NCBI GenBank assembly: GCA_014804085.1
Contig: JAAVAM010000004.1
Location: forward strand, 1 to 6,746
Origin: Treponema sp.
GTDB lineage: Bacteria; Spirochaetota; Spirochaetia; Treponematales; Treponemataceae
Reading direction: 5' to 3'
DNA length: 6,746 nucleotides
The notes beneath the pieces were generated by a model. It was not told the origin of the DNA, searched no databases, and saw nothing but the letters and a program-made list of their open reading frames with translations. How positions within the stretch are numbered: position 1 is the stretch's first letter; each line of letters begins with the position of its first letter. The translations under genes and the position numbers were made by a program. Below are positions 1 to 6,318 of the stretch, one piece after another.

Positions 1-668
1 AAGGACAGCTTGAAATTCTGACAAAAGATGTTCCCGTCTTCACGATGATGGATGGTGCGCGTGTGGAGTTTGAGGTTCAAGTTGACTTCGGGCGTGGCTA
101 CGTTCCGGCGGAAGTGAATGAGCATTACATCGAAGTGGTCGGTACTATTCCGATGGATGCGATTTTCTCGCCGGTGCGCAAGGTAAAGTTTGCGATTGAG
201 CCGTGCCGTGTCGGTCAGCGCAATGACTATGACAAACTCATTCTTGAGGTTTGGACGGACGGCACGATTAACCCGGAAGACGCGCTCGCAGAGGCGGCAA
301 AGATTGCGAAAGATCATTTTTCAATCTTTGTGAACTTTAACGACAGCGACTTTGGGGCGAGTGACGATGTTGACGAAGGTGACGAACGCATCCGTCAGCT
401 GCTCAACACGCCGGTCGAGGAACTGGAGCTTTCGGTTCGTTCGTCTAACTGTCTGAAAAATGCGAATATCCGCACGATTGGTGAGTTGACCAAAAAGACG
501 GAAGACGACATCGTGAAGACCCGCAACTTCGGCAAGAAGAGTCTGACCGAAATCAAGGAAAAACTTCTTGAATGGAATTTGACGCTCGGAATGACAGATT
601 ACAGTCATCTGAAAAATGCCGTCAATGTAACTAAGCAAAAGCAGAAGGAAGAATCAGATGAATCATAG
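1..668 (+). CDS. rpoA: RNA polymerase alpha subunit, C-terminal two thirds (5' partial)
   Basis: The alpha subunit dimerises to nucleate RNA polymerase assembly, and its C-terminal domain contacts UP-element DNA and activators. The reading frame is open from base 3, with no start in the window, so the gene begins upstream; 221 residues are visible. Residues 1 to about 110 are the end of the N-terminal assembly domain ([45 protein letters not shown]). An acidic linker follows at about 113-130. The C-terminal domain (about 135-197) has R146, N149, C150, G177, K179, S180 and E183. By alignment from memory these match E. coli R265, N268, C269, G296, K298, S299 and E302, so the DNA-contact set is intact. 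The position equivalent to E. coli P293 is Arg here. The tail is charged and ends EESDES. The stop overlaps the rplQ start by 11 bases. Similarity to Treponema alpha, also from memory, is the main taxonomic clue. Confidence 0.97.
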   Translation, partial: GQLEILTKDVPVFTMMDGARVEFEVQVDFGRGYVPAEVNEHYIEVVGTIPMDAIFSPVRKVKFAIEPCRVGQRNDYDKLILEVWTDGTINPEDALAEAAKIAKDHFSIFVNFNDSDFGASDDVDEGDERIRQLLNTPVEELELSVRSSNCLKNANIRTIGELTKKTEDDIVKTRNFGKKSLTEIKEKLLEWNLTLGMTDYSHLKNAVNVTKQKQKEESDES

Positions 669-1188
669 AAATGGTTTTAACCCGCTTTCTCGGACATCGG
701 CGCATCGTCGCGCGATGTCACGAAATATGGTGACATCTCTTTTCAGGTTTGAGCGCATTACGACGACCCAGGCAAAGGCGAAAGAAGTGCGCAGGGCTGC
801 TGAAAAGTTGATTACGCGCAGTAAGGTCGATTCTGTGCACAATCGCCGTATTGCGGCGAAGTATATTCAAGATGAGAAAATCTTGAACAAGTTGTTCACC
901 GAGCTTGGACCGAGAATGAAAGACCGCAACGGTGGTTACACGCGCATTCTGAAAATCGGTTTCCGTCAGGGCGATGCGGCGGACATGGTTATTCTTGAGC
1001 TGGTAGACTACAAGTTGCCGACTGAAGAAGACAAAGAAGCTGCAAAAGCAAAAAAAGATGAGCCTAAGGCGAAGAAAGCCGACGCGAAGGCAAAGCCCGC
1101 CGAAAAGAAAGAGGGTGCGGCAAAGAAAGCCCCCGCAAAGACAGCGAAGCCGAAGGTTGCAAAAAAAGAAGAAAAGGCGGAGGAGTAA
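658..1188 (+). CDS. rplQ: 50S ribosomal protein L17 with Lys/Ala-rich C-terminal extension
   Basis: L17 is a large-subunit ribosomal protein, normally encoded directly after rpoA as here. The core (residues 1-120) shows the family signature: basic N-terminus MNHRNGF, then [43 protein letters not shown] and a conserved end [24 protein letters not shown]. The start ATG lies inside the end of rpoA and is preceded by AAGGA (645-649), 8 bases upstream, which indicates translational coupling. The protein has 176 residues, against about 127 in E. coli. The excess is residues 121-176, a low-complexity tail of Lys, Ala, Pro and Glu resembling histone H1-type tails. It is expected to be disordered and RNA- or DNA-binding. 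The family assignment is certain; the role of the tail is inference. Confidence 0.97.
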   Translation: MNHRNGFNPLSRTSAHRRAMSRNMVTSLFRFERITTTQAKAKEVRRAAEKLITRSKVDSVHNRRIAAKYIQDEKILNKLFTELGPRMKDRNGGYTRILKIGFRQGDAADMVILELVDYKLPTEEDKEAAKAKKDEPKAKKADAKAKPAEKKEGAAKKAPAKTAKPKVAKKEEKAEE

Positions 1189-1191
1189 GAG

Positions 1192-1431
1192 ATGTCTAAA
1201 GGTCATCGCGGAGCTGGTATCCGCTCAGAAGTGCACCACGGTCGTGGCACGTGTCCGCGCTGTGGGAGGATGAACGTCAAAATTCTGTATGAAAAGGAAA
1301 TTGACAGCAAGCAGGTGAAGATTTGTAAAGTCTGCAACGCGACATTGAAAAACGTTGCGCGGAAAGAAGCGCGGATGGCAAAGGCTGCTGCCGCGGCTGA
1401 AGCACCTGCAACAGAAGAAGCACAGTCATAA
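1192..1431 (+). CDS. Small four-cysteine zinc-ribbon protein of unknown function
   Basis: A 79-residue protein that I cannot assign to a named family. It has a basic, Gly/His-rich N-terminus (SKGHRGAGIRSEVHHGRG), then C21-x2-C24 (CPRC) and C45-x2-C48 (CKVC), separated by 20 residues, the layout of a zinc ribbon. The C-terminal part (about 57-79) is a basic helix-prone stretch (ARKEARMAKAAAAAEAP) ending in an acidic tail. The start ATG is 3 bases after the rplQ stop, and AGGAG (1181-1185) sits 6 bases before it, so it is co-translated with rplQ. A terminator follows directly, making it the last gene of the rpoA operon. Size, basic charge, zinc-ribbon layout and location suggest a ribosome- or RNA polymerase-associated protein. 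That is inference, and a zinc-dependent RNA-binding role is only one option. Confidence 0.85.
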   Translation: MSKGHRGAGIRSEVHHGRGTCPRCGRMNVKILYEKEIDSKQVKICKVCNATLKNVARKEARMAKAAAAAEAPATEEAQS

Positions 1432-1447
1432 GTCTGGCTGGCTTGCG

Positions 1448-1478
1448 AGCCGTCCTTTGGAAAGGGGGCGGCTTTGTT
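1448..1478 (+). terminator. Rho-independent terminator of the rpoA-rplQ unit
   Basis: Bases 1448-1455 (AGCCGTCC) pair with 1466-1473 (GGGCGGCT) in an 8-bp GC-rich stem with one G-U pair and a 10-base loop. The run TTTGTT overlaps and follows the right arm. It lies 17 bases after the zinc-ribbon gene stop and ends 13 bases before the livJ Shine-Dalgarno. The T-run is short and interrupted, so some readthrough into the transporter genes is possible. Confidence 0.75.
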
Positions 1479-1504
1479 ATATATAATCTTGGAGGTTTTG
1501 AGTT

Positions 1505-2641
1505 ATGAAAAAGGTTTTGGTTGCCCTTGCGGCGATGCTTGTCGGTTTGGTGATGGCAGGATGCTCGAAGAGCGGTGGCAATACGATTAAAATCGGTTCA
1601 ATCGGACCGCTTTCTGGCGCGGTTGCGGTGTATGGCGTTGAGTGCAAGAACGGCATCGATTTGGCGGTCGCGGAAATCAACGCGGCGGGTGGCGTAAACG
1701 GTCAACTGCTGGAAGTGATTGCGGAAGATGATGAGGGCAACCCCGAAAAATCGGTGAGCGCGTACAAAAAATTGGTGACAAAAGACGGCGTGACGTTCGT
1801 TATCGGGTCGCTTACGTCCGGGTGTACGCAGGCGATTACGCAGAGCGCGCAGGCGCAGAAAATCATTCAGATTGCTCCGGCGGCGACGGCAATGACGATT
1901 ACCGATGCGGGCAATTATATTTTCCGCACCTGTTTTATCGATCCGTTCCAGGGGACGGTGGGCGGAAAATTCGCGGGCGACGTGCTTGGCGCGAACACTG
2001 CGGCAGTTCTGTACGACATCGGGAACGACTATTCGGTGGGGCTGAAAGACAATTTTATTGTAGAATTTGAGCGTTTGGGCGGCCGCGTCATTGCGCAGGA
2101 ATCGTATAACACGGGCGACAAAGATTTTAACGCACAGATTACCAAAATCAAGAACGTGAACGCGGACGTTATCTATCTGCCGGATTATTACGGCACGGTC
2201 GCGCTGATTGCGAAGCAGTTGCGCGCGCAGGGCATTGACAAGCCGATTGTCGGGGCGGACGGCTGGGACGGTCTGACGGAGAACGCGGGCGAGGAAGTGC
2301 TGAACGGCTATTATTCCAACCATTACGCAACGGATTCTGATTCGGAAGCGGTGCAGCGTTTTGTGATGGCGTTTGAGGAGAAATTTGGCAAGAAGCCGAA
2401 TTCGTTTGCGGCACTGGGCTATGACAGCGTGTATCTGCTGAAGGACGCGATTCTGAATGCGGGCACGACTGAGACTGCCGCCGTGCGCGATGCGCTGGAA
2501 GCGACGAACGGCGACTATGTGACCGGGCATTTAACGTTTGACGAAAAACGCAACCCGATCAAGTCGGCGGTCATTCTGGAACTGGCGCGCGGCGAGGACG
2601 GCGGGCTGACGACGCGCTACAAGACGACGATTCATCCGTAG
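1505..2641 (+). CDS. livJ: Branched-chain amino acid ABC transporter substrate-binding lipoprotein (LivJ-like)
   Basis: Extracytoplasmic receptor of the HAAT/Liv importer; the periplasmic-binding-protein type I fold captures a branched-chain or other amino acid and delivers it to LivHM. Residues 1-19 form a lipoprotein signal peptide (MKK, a hydrophobic core, then VMAG) with lipobox Cys at C20, so the mature protein should be lipid-anchored. The mature part begins IKIGSIGPLSGAVAVYG, has DLAVAEINAAGGVNG, and keeps likely ligand contacts by analogy with E. coli LivJ: S102/T104, the APAATA segment (124-129), Y176, Y228/Y229 and D252 (Glu in LivJ). Its 378 residues are normal for the family. GGAGG (1491-1495) lies 9 bases before the ATG. 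It precedes livHMGF but is separated from them by hairpins and a promoter. The exact substrate cannot be read from sequence; related receptors bind amides, urea or other amino acids. Confidence 0.92.
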   Translation: MKKVLVALAAMLVGLVMAGCSKSGGNTIKIGSIGPLSGAVAVYGVECKNGIDLAVAEINAAGGVNGQLLEVIAEDDEGNPEKSVSAYKKLVTKDGVTFVIGSLTSGCTQAITQSAQAQKIIQIAPAATAMTITDAGNYIFRTCFIDPFQGTVGGKFAGDVLGANTAAVLYDIGNDYSVGLKDNFIVEFERLGGRVIAQESYNTGDKDFNAQITKIKNVNADVIYLPDYYGTVALIAKQLRAQGIDKPIVGADGWDGLTENAGEEVLNGYYSNHYATDSDSEAVQRFVMAFEEKFGKKPNSFAALGYDSVYLLKDAILNAGTTETAAVRDALEATNGDYVTGHLTFDEKRNPIKSAVILELARGEDGGLTTRYKTTIHP

Positions 2642-2649
2642 CAGGCGGT

Positions 2650-2676
2650 GTTAAAAACAGCAACGCTGTTTTTAAC
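2650..2676 (+). terminator. Perfect hairpin with A-run/T-run arms after livJ, probable bidirectional terminator
   Basis: Bases 2650-2661 (GTTAAAAACAGC) are the exact reverse complement of 2665-2676 (GCTGTTTTTAAC), with a 3-base loop AAC, giving 12 uninterrupted base pairs. The CAGC/GCTG core is followed by five T and mirrored by five A on the other side, so it can act as an intrinsic terminator on both strands. It begins 9 bases after the livJ stop. It may end the livJ transcript or protect its 3' end. Confidence 0.7.
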
Positions 2677-2677
2677 T

Positions 2678-2700
2678 GACAGTTTGCTTCGCAAACTGTC
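2678..2700 (+). repeat. Second perfect hairpin after livJ, no T-run
   Basis: GACAGTTTGC (2678-2687) pairs perfectly with GCAAACTGTC (2691-2700) around the loop TTC, a 10-bp stem. ACT (2675-2677) and AGT (2703-2705) could extend it past a 2-base bulge, in competition with the end of the preceding hairpin. No T-run follows, so it is not a classic terminator. An RNA-stabilising hairpin, an inverted-repeat remnant or a protein-binding site are possible. Confidence 0.6.
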
Positions 2701-2718
2701 TCAGTGATTGTCTGCTTG

Positions 2719-2747
2719 TTTACATTTTTGCCGGGATTTGGTATAAC
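2719..2747 (+). promoter_or_regulatory. Sigma-70-type promoter for livHMGF
   Basis: A -35 box TTTACA (2719-2724) and a -10 box TATAAC (2742-2747) are separated by exactly 17 bases. Each differs from consensus by one base. The expected transcription start is about 2754, some 66 bases before the livH start. This fits independent transcription of livHMGF downstream of the livJ hairpins. Confidence 0.7.
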
Positions 2748-2760
2748 TGAATGGGCATCG

Positions 2761-2794
2761 AAGCATAGTTTCGGGAACGGGACTATGCTTTTTT
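2761..2794 (+). terminator. Terminator-like hairpin in the livH leader, possible attenuator
   Basis: AAGCATAGT (2761-2769) pairs with ACTATGCTT (2782-2790), 9 bp with a 12-base loop, and the right arm runs into six T (2789-2794). It begins only about 7 bases after the predicted start of the livH promoter and ends 25 bases before the livH start codon. Transcripts from that promoter would meet a terminator-like signal after about 40 bases. Alternatives are a 5' mRNA-stabilising hairpin, or a terminator for transcripts coming from livJ. Confidence 0.6.
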
Positions 2795-2807
2795 CGTGAT
2801 AGCGCGC

Positions 2808-2815
2808 GGAGGAGG
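2808..2815 (+). promoter_or_regulatory. Ribosome binding site fixing the livH GTG start
   Basis: GGAGGAGG contains two overlapping Shine-Dalgarno cores, ending 7 and 4 bases before GTG 2820. It lies downstream of the in-frame GTG at 2796, which would place it inside the coding region. It therefore supports 2820 as the start. Confidence 0.75.
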
Positions 2816-2819
2816 TGCG

Positions 2820-3719
2820 GTGAATAGCGTTTCGATTTTTGTGCAGCAGCTGATGAACGGGCTGTCGCTGGGAAGCATTTATGCGCTGATTGCGCTCGGC
2901 TACACGATGGTCTACGGCATTGTCAAGTTGATTAACTTTGCGCACGGCGACGTGATGATGGTGGGCGCGTATGCGGGATATTTCGTGCTGTGCGCGGTGG
3001 GAACGACTCCGCTGGGCATGGTGCTCGCATTCGTGGCGGCAATGGTGCTGTGCGGCGTGCTGAGCCTGGTGATTGAGCGGCTGGCATACCGTCCGCTGCG
3101 GAACGCACCGCGCCTGAATTCGCTCATTACGGCGATTGCGGTGGAGCTGATTTTGCAGAACGTGATGCGCGTGCTGCCGTTTGTCGGGCCGGATCCGCGG
3201 CAGTTCCCGACGATGGCGACCCGGATGTTCAGCGTGGGGATTGTTTCGTTTTCCAATATTCAGCTGATTGTCATTGTGCTGAGCGCGGTGCTGATGGTGG
3301 TGCTCAATTATATCGTCAATTATACCCGGACGGGAAAGGCAATGCGCGCGGTTTCGTATGATTTGGGCGCGGCGAGCTTGATGGGAATCAGCGTAAACCG
3401 GATTATCGCGACCACGTTCGTCATCGGTTCGGTGCTGGCGGGCGCGGGCGGCGTGCTGTATGCGACGGCGTATCCGCAGATTGACCCGGTGATGGGCTAT
3501 ATTCCCGGTCTAAAAGCGTTCGTTGCGGCGGTGCTGGGCGGCATCGGTTCGATTCCGGGCGCAATGCTGGGCGGCATTATCCTCGGCATTGCGGAGACCA
3601 TGACAAAGGCGTACATTTCTTCTCAGTATGCGGACGCGATTTCGTACACGATTCTGATTGTGATCCTGCTCGTAAAGCCGACGGGCATTCTGGGCAAAAA
3701 GACGCGGGTGAAGGTGTAG
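2820..3719 (+). CDS. livH: Branched-chain amino acid ABC transporter permease LivH
   Basis: One of the two integral membrane subunits forming the translocation channel of the Liv importer. The chosen GTG start gives 299 residues, close to E. coli LivH (about 308), and an N-terminus that aligns with it (FVQQLMNGLSLGSIYALIALGYTMVYGIVKLINFAHGD). Hydrophobic segments fill most of the protein. Conserved cytoplasmic signatures are IERLAYRPLR (85-94), a loop around DLGAASLMGISVNRI (181-195), and GLKAFVAAVLGGIGSIPGA (230-248), followed by a family-typical end PTGILG. The last two cytoplasmic motifs are where the ATPases dock in this class. livM begins 10 bases after the stop, with its Shine-Dalgarno overlapping the livH stop, so the two are coupled. 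ATG 2853 is an alternative start but would remove conserved residues. Confidence 0.95.
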   Translation: MNSVSIFVQQLMNGLSLGSIYALIALGYTMVYGIVKLINFAHGDVMMVGAYAGYFVLCAVGTTPLGMVLAFVAAMVLCGVLSLVIERLAYRPLRNAPRLNSLITAIAVELILQNVMRVLPFVGPDPRQFPTMATRMFSVGIVSFSNIQLIVIVLSAVLMVVLNYIVNYTRTGKAMRAVSYDLGAASLMGISVNRIIATTFVIGSVLAGAGGVLYATAYPQIDPVMGYIPGLKAFVAAVLGGIGSIPGAMLGGIILGIAETMTKAYISSQYADAISYTILIVILLVKPTGILGKKTRVKV

Positions 3720-3729
3720 GAGGCGCGGC

Positions 3730-4770
3730 GTGAAGAACAAGATTTACCGGAACATGGCGATTCCCGGCGTTGTCGCGCTGCTTGCGGTGATTGTGCCGGC
3801 GGCGCTCATAAAGGCGAACGTCATCAACGCGTATACGGCGCAGATTATCACGCTGGGCGGCATCAATGCGATTATGGCGCTGAGCGTGAACATTATCTGC
3901 GGCATTACGGGACAGCTTTCGCTCGGTCAGGCGGGGTTTGAGGCGATCGGCGCGTATGCGGTCATTCTGTTCACGCAGAACTGCGGCATTCCGCTTCCCG
4001 TGAGCATTATTCTGGCGGCGTTGGTCGCGGCGTTTTTCGGTTTTGTCATCGGCTTTCCGACGCTCAAGCTGGAGGGCGACTACCTTGCGATCGTGACGCT
4101 TGCGTTCGGCGAGATTATCCGCGTGGTGCTGGTCAACCTGAAGGCGATTACGGGCGGACCGAACGGCAAGCAGTTTCCCACGATGCTTTCCACCGATTTT
4201 GTGTGGGGTTCGACCTGCTCGTACCTGACGATTGTCGGCGCGCTCGTGGTGATTATTATCCTGCTGCAAAACTTCGTGCGCTCAACGTACGGGCGCGCGA
4301 TCCTTGCCGTGCGCGAGGACGAAATTGCGGCGAACGCGAACGGCATCGGCGTGTTCCGCTACAAGATGACGGGCTTTGTGATCGCGTCGTTCGTGGCGGG
4401 AATTGCCGGCGCGTTGTACGCCCCGTTCATCGGCTTCATCAAGCCGGACTTGGCTTCGTTCAACAATTCGATCAACGACCTGATTTTTGTTGTGCTGGGC
4501 GGCATGGGAAGCGTGACCGGCTCGGTGCTGGCGGCGTTCGTGCTGACCTATTTGCAGGAATTCCTGCGCTTCTTGCAGCATTACCGCCTGCTGTTCTACC
4601 CGGTAATCCTGATTCTGGTCATGCTGTTCCGGCCGCAGGGGCTGCTCGGCATGAAAGAACTGTCGTTCGTCAAGGCATGGGACGGCATTCCGGGTCTGGT
4701 GCGCCGCATTGCCGCCGCCGTCAGAAAGCGCGGCGGAACGGCTGCCGAACGGAGGCAAGCCGATGAGTAG
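3730..4770 (+). CDS. livM: Branched-chain amino acid ABC transporter permease LivM
   Basis: Second channel-forming membrane subunit, partner of LivH. The 346-residue product starts with GTG; AGGAGG (3718-3723) lies 6 bases upstream and overlaps the livH stop. Family motifs in order are LSVNIICGITGQLSLGQAGFE (51-71), LKLEGDYLAIVTLAFGEIIR (112-131), RAILAVREDEIAANANGI (189-206), and FVVLGGMGSVTGSVLAA (253-269), then FRPQGLLG (300-307). It has many hydrophobic segments. The end (from about 325) is Arg-rich and cytoplasmic (RRIAAAVRKRGGTAAERRQ). E. coli LivM is longer, about 425 residues, with an extra N-terminal region; the shorter form here is common in other bacteria. The last 8 bases overlap livG. 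Confidence 0.95.
   Translation: MKNKIYRNMAIPGVVALLAVIVPAALIKANVINAYTAQIITLGGINAIMALSVNIICGITGQLSLGQAGFEAIGAYAVILFTQNCGIPLPVSIILAALVAAFFGFVIGFPTLKLEGDYLAIVTLAFGEIIRVVLVNLKAITGGPNGKQFPTMLSTDFVWGSTCSYLTIVGALVVIIILLQNFVRSTYGRAILAVREDEIAANANGIGVFRYKMTGFVIASFVAGIAGALYAPFIGFIKPDLASFNNSINDLIFVVLGGMGSVTGSVLAAFVLTYLQEFLRFLQHYRLLFYPVILILVMLFRPQGLLGMKELSFVKAWDGIPGLVRRIAAAVRKRGGTAAERRQADE
4751..4755 (+). promoter_or_regulatory. Ribosome binding site fixing the livG start
   Basis: GGAGG ends 7 bases before ATG 4763, inside the end of livM. It favours 4763 over the upstream in-frame ATG at 4709, whose extra 18 residues read as a shadow of the livM tail. Confidence 0.7.
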
Positions 4771-5566
4771 CGAAAAGAAACTGCTGTTGCAGGTCTCCGA
4801 CCTTTCCATCGTGTTCGGCGGGCTGCGCGCCGTGAGCGATTTTTCCATGGAGTTGTATCAGGGCGAGCTGGTCGGGCTGATTGGACCGAACGGCGCGGGC
4901 AAGACGACGGTGTTCAACATGCTGAGCGGCGTGTATACGCCCACGTCCGGCGAGATTGCGTTCTGGGACCGGCAGGGGCGCGTGCACGTGGCGAACAAGA
5001 AGTCGCCCGCGCAGCTCAATCAGATCGGCATTGCCCGCACGTTCCAGAATATCCGCCTGTTCGGCAACCTGACGGTGGCGGACAACGTGCGGATTGCCAT
5101 GCACGCCCAGCGCAAGGTCACCCCGCTCGACGTGCTGTTCAGGACACCGCGTTTCCGGCGCAACGAGCTGATGATGAGCCTGCGCGTGCAGACCCTGCTT
5201 TCGCTCTTCAAGATGAAGCACAAGGAACACGAGCGGGCAAAGAACCTGCCCTACGGCGAGCAGCGCAAGCTGGAGATTGCCCGCGCGCTCGCGTCGCAAC
5301 CGTCGCTCCTGCTGCTGGACGAACCGGCGGCGGGCATGAACCCGCAGGAGACAAAAGAGCTGATGGAGCAGATCGCGTTTATCCGCCGGGAATTCGGCGT
5401 GACGATCCTGCTGATCGAACACGACATGAAACTGGTCATGGGCATCTGCGAGCGGCTGTTCGTGCTGGACTACGGGCGCGTCATCGCGCAGGGAACGCCG
5501 GCGGAAGTCGTCTCCAACCCGCAGGTGGTCAAAGCGTACCTCGGCGAAGAAGCCGCGGGCATATAG
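4763..5566 (+). CDS. livG: Branched-chain amino acid ABC transporter ATP-binding protein LivG
   Basis: Cytoplasmic ATPase that pairs with LivF to drive uptake. From ATG 4763 it has 267 residues, the usual length. It carries Walker A GPNGAGKT (41-48), Q-loop Gln in ARTFQNIRLF (Q95), and a signature of the LivG form LPYGEQRKLEIARAL (162-176) in place of LSGGQ. Walker B is LLLLDEP (182-188) with catalytic E187, followed by AAGMNPQET. The switch His is H220 (LLIEHDM). The roughly 25-residue stretch between the Q-loop region and the signature (about 118-160), with many Arg/Lys, is typical of the LivG family. All ATP-hydrolysis residues are present. The start overlaps livM by 8 bases (ATGAGTAG), implying coupled translation. 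Confidence 0.96.
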   Translation: MSSEKKLLLQVSDLSIVFGGLRAVSDFSMELYQGELVGLIGPNGAGKTTVFNMLSGVYTPTSGEIAFWDRQGRVHVANKKSPAQLNQIGIARTFQNIRLFGNLTVADNVRIAMHAQRKVTPLDVLFRTPRFRRNELMMSLRVQTLLSLFKMKHKEHERAKNLPYGEQRKLEIARALASQPSLLLLDEPAAGMNPQETKELMEQIAFIRREFGVTILLIEHDMKLVMGICERLFVLDYGRVIAQGTPAEVVSNPQVVKAYLGEEAAGI

Positions 5567-5574
5567 GAGCGGTC

Positions 5575-6291
5575 ATGGCAGAAACGATGCTTGCAGTTAC
5601 GAACCTCACGGTCTCATACGGCGCAATCCGCGCGCTCAAGGGCGTTTCGTTCACGGTGGAGCGGGGCGAAATCATCAGCCTGATCGGGTCGAACGGTGCG
5701 GGCAAGACGACCACGCTCCACGCGGTGTCGAACCTGATCAAAAAGCAGGGCGGCAGCGTCGTCTTTGGCGGCGAGGACATCACGTCGCTCGCGCCCGACC
5801 ACATCGTGCGGCGCGGGCTGATCCACGTTCCCGAAGGGCGGCGCATTTTTGCCAACCTGACCGTGCGCGAGAACCTTGAGATGGGCGCGTTCGTCCGCCG
5901 CGACAAGGCGGGCATTAAGGCGGACATGGAGCGCGTGTTCGGGCTGTTCCCGCGCCTCAAGGAGCGCGTGCGGCAGGTGGCGGGCACGCTGAGCGGCGGC
6001 GAGCAGCAGATGCTCGCCATGGGGCGCGGCATTATGAGCCAGCCCAAGCTGCTGCTGCTTGACGAGCCGAGCATGGGGCTTGCCCCGATTCTGGTGGACG
6101 AAATCTTCGACATCATCAAACGCATCAACCGGGAAGGCACGACGATCCTGCTGGTGGAGCAGAACGCATACAAGGCGATGACCATTGCCAGCCGCGTCTA
6201 CATTTTGGAGACGGGCACCGTGAGCATGTCCGGCAGCGCGGCGGATTTGATTCACGACCCCGCCGTAAAGTCGGCGTACCTCGGCGGCTAG
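5575..6291 (+). CDS. livF: Branched-chain amino acid ABC transporter ATP-binding protein LivF
   Basis: Second ATPase of the importer, partner of LivG. Its 238 residues match the family length. Motifs are Walker A GSNGAGKT (38-45), the LivF-type Q-loop region HVPEGRRIF (84-92), signature LSGGEQQMLAMGRG (139-152), and Walker B LLLLDEP (159-165) with E164, then SMGLAPILV. The switch position carries Gln (LLVEQN, Q196) instead of His. This is normal for LivF and makes the LivG-LivF pair asymmetric. AGGAG (5565-5569) overlaps the livG stop and lies 5 bases before the ATG; the later ATG 5587 would be too far from it. It is the last recognised gene of the transporter operon. Coding sequence here is visibly more GC-rich than in the ribosomal genes at the left of the window. 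Confidence 0.96.
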   Translation: MAETMLAVTNLTVSYGAIRALKGVSFTVERGEIISLIGSNGAGKTTTLHAVSNLIKKQGGSVVFGGEDITSLAPDHIVRRGLIHVPEGRRIFANLTVRENLEMGAFVRRDKAGIKADMERVFGLFPRLKERVRQVAGTLSGGEQQMLAMGRGIMSQPKLLLLDEPSMGLAPILVDEIFDIIKRINREGTTILLVEQNAYKAMTIASRVYILETGTVSMSGSAADLIHDPAVKSAYLGG

Positions 6292-6318
6292 GGAGCGCGG
6301 GGGCGCAAGAAGCGGTCG

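Noticed and set aside
1482..1487. TATAAT as a -10 box for livJ
   Set aside because: Transcription would start at about 1494, inside the Shine-Dalgarno at 1491-1495, and no reasonable -35 box lies 16-18 bases upstream. The livJ promoter remains unidentified.
2751..2768. Five-codon leader peptide (MGIEA) with an Ile codon before the livH hairpin
   Set aside because: The ATG lies slightly upstream of the expected transcription start, has no ribosome binding site, and one Ile codon is not a convincing attenuation signal.
2796..2819. Upstream GTG start for livH
   Set aside because: It would encode the Shine-Dalgarno region and lies at the end of the leader hairpin T-run; GTG 2820 fits the ribosome binding site and the family N-terminus.
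4709..4762. Upstream ATG start for livG
   Set aside because: It adds 18 Pro/Ser/Glu-rich residues not typical of LivG, and the GGAGG at 4751-4755 points to ATG 4763.
4203..4766. Second long + strand open frame inside livM
   Set aside because: It is an out-of-frame shadow of livM, rich in Arg and Cys, with no family motif; livM motifs continue through the same bases in the true frame.
6160..6165. LivF lacking the switch histidine (Gln at residue 196)
   Set aside because: Gln in the LVEQN motif is the usual state of the LivF family, so it is not a defect.
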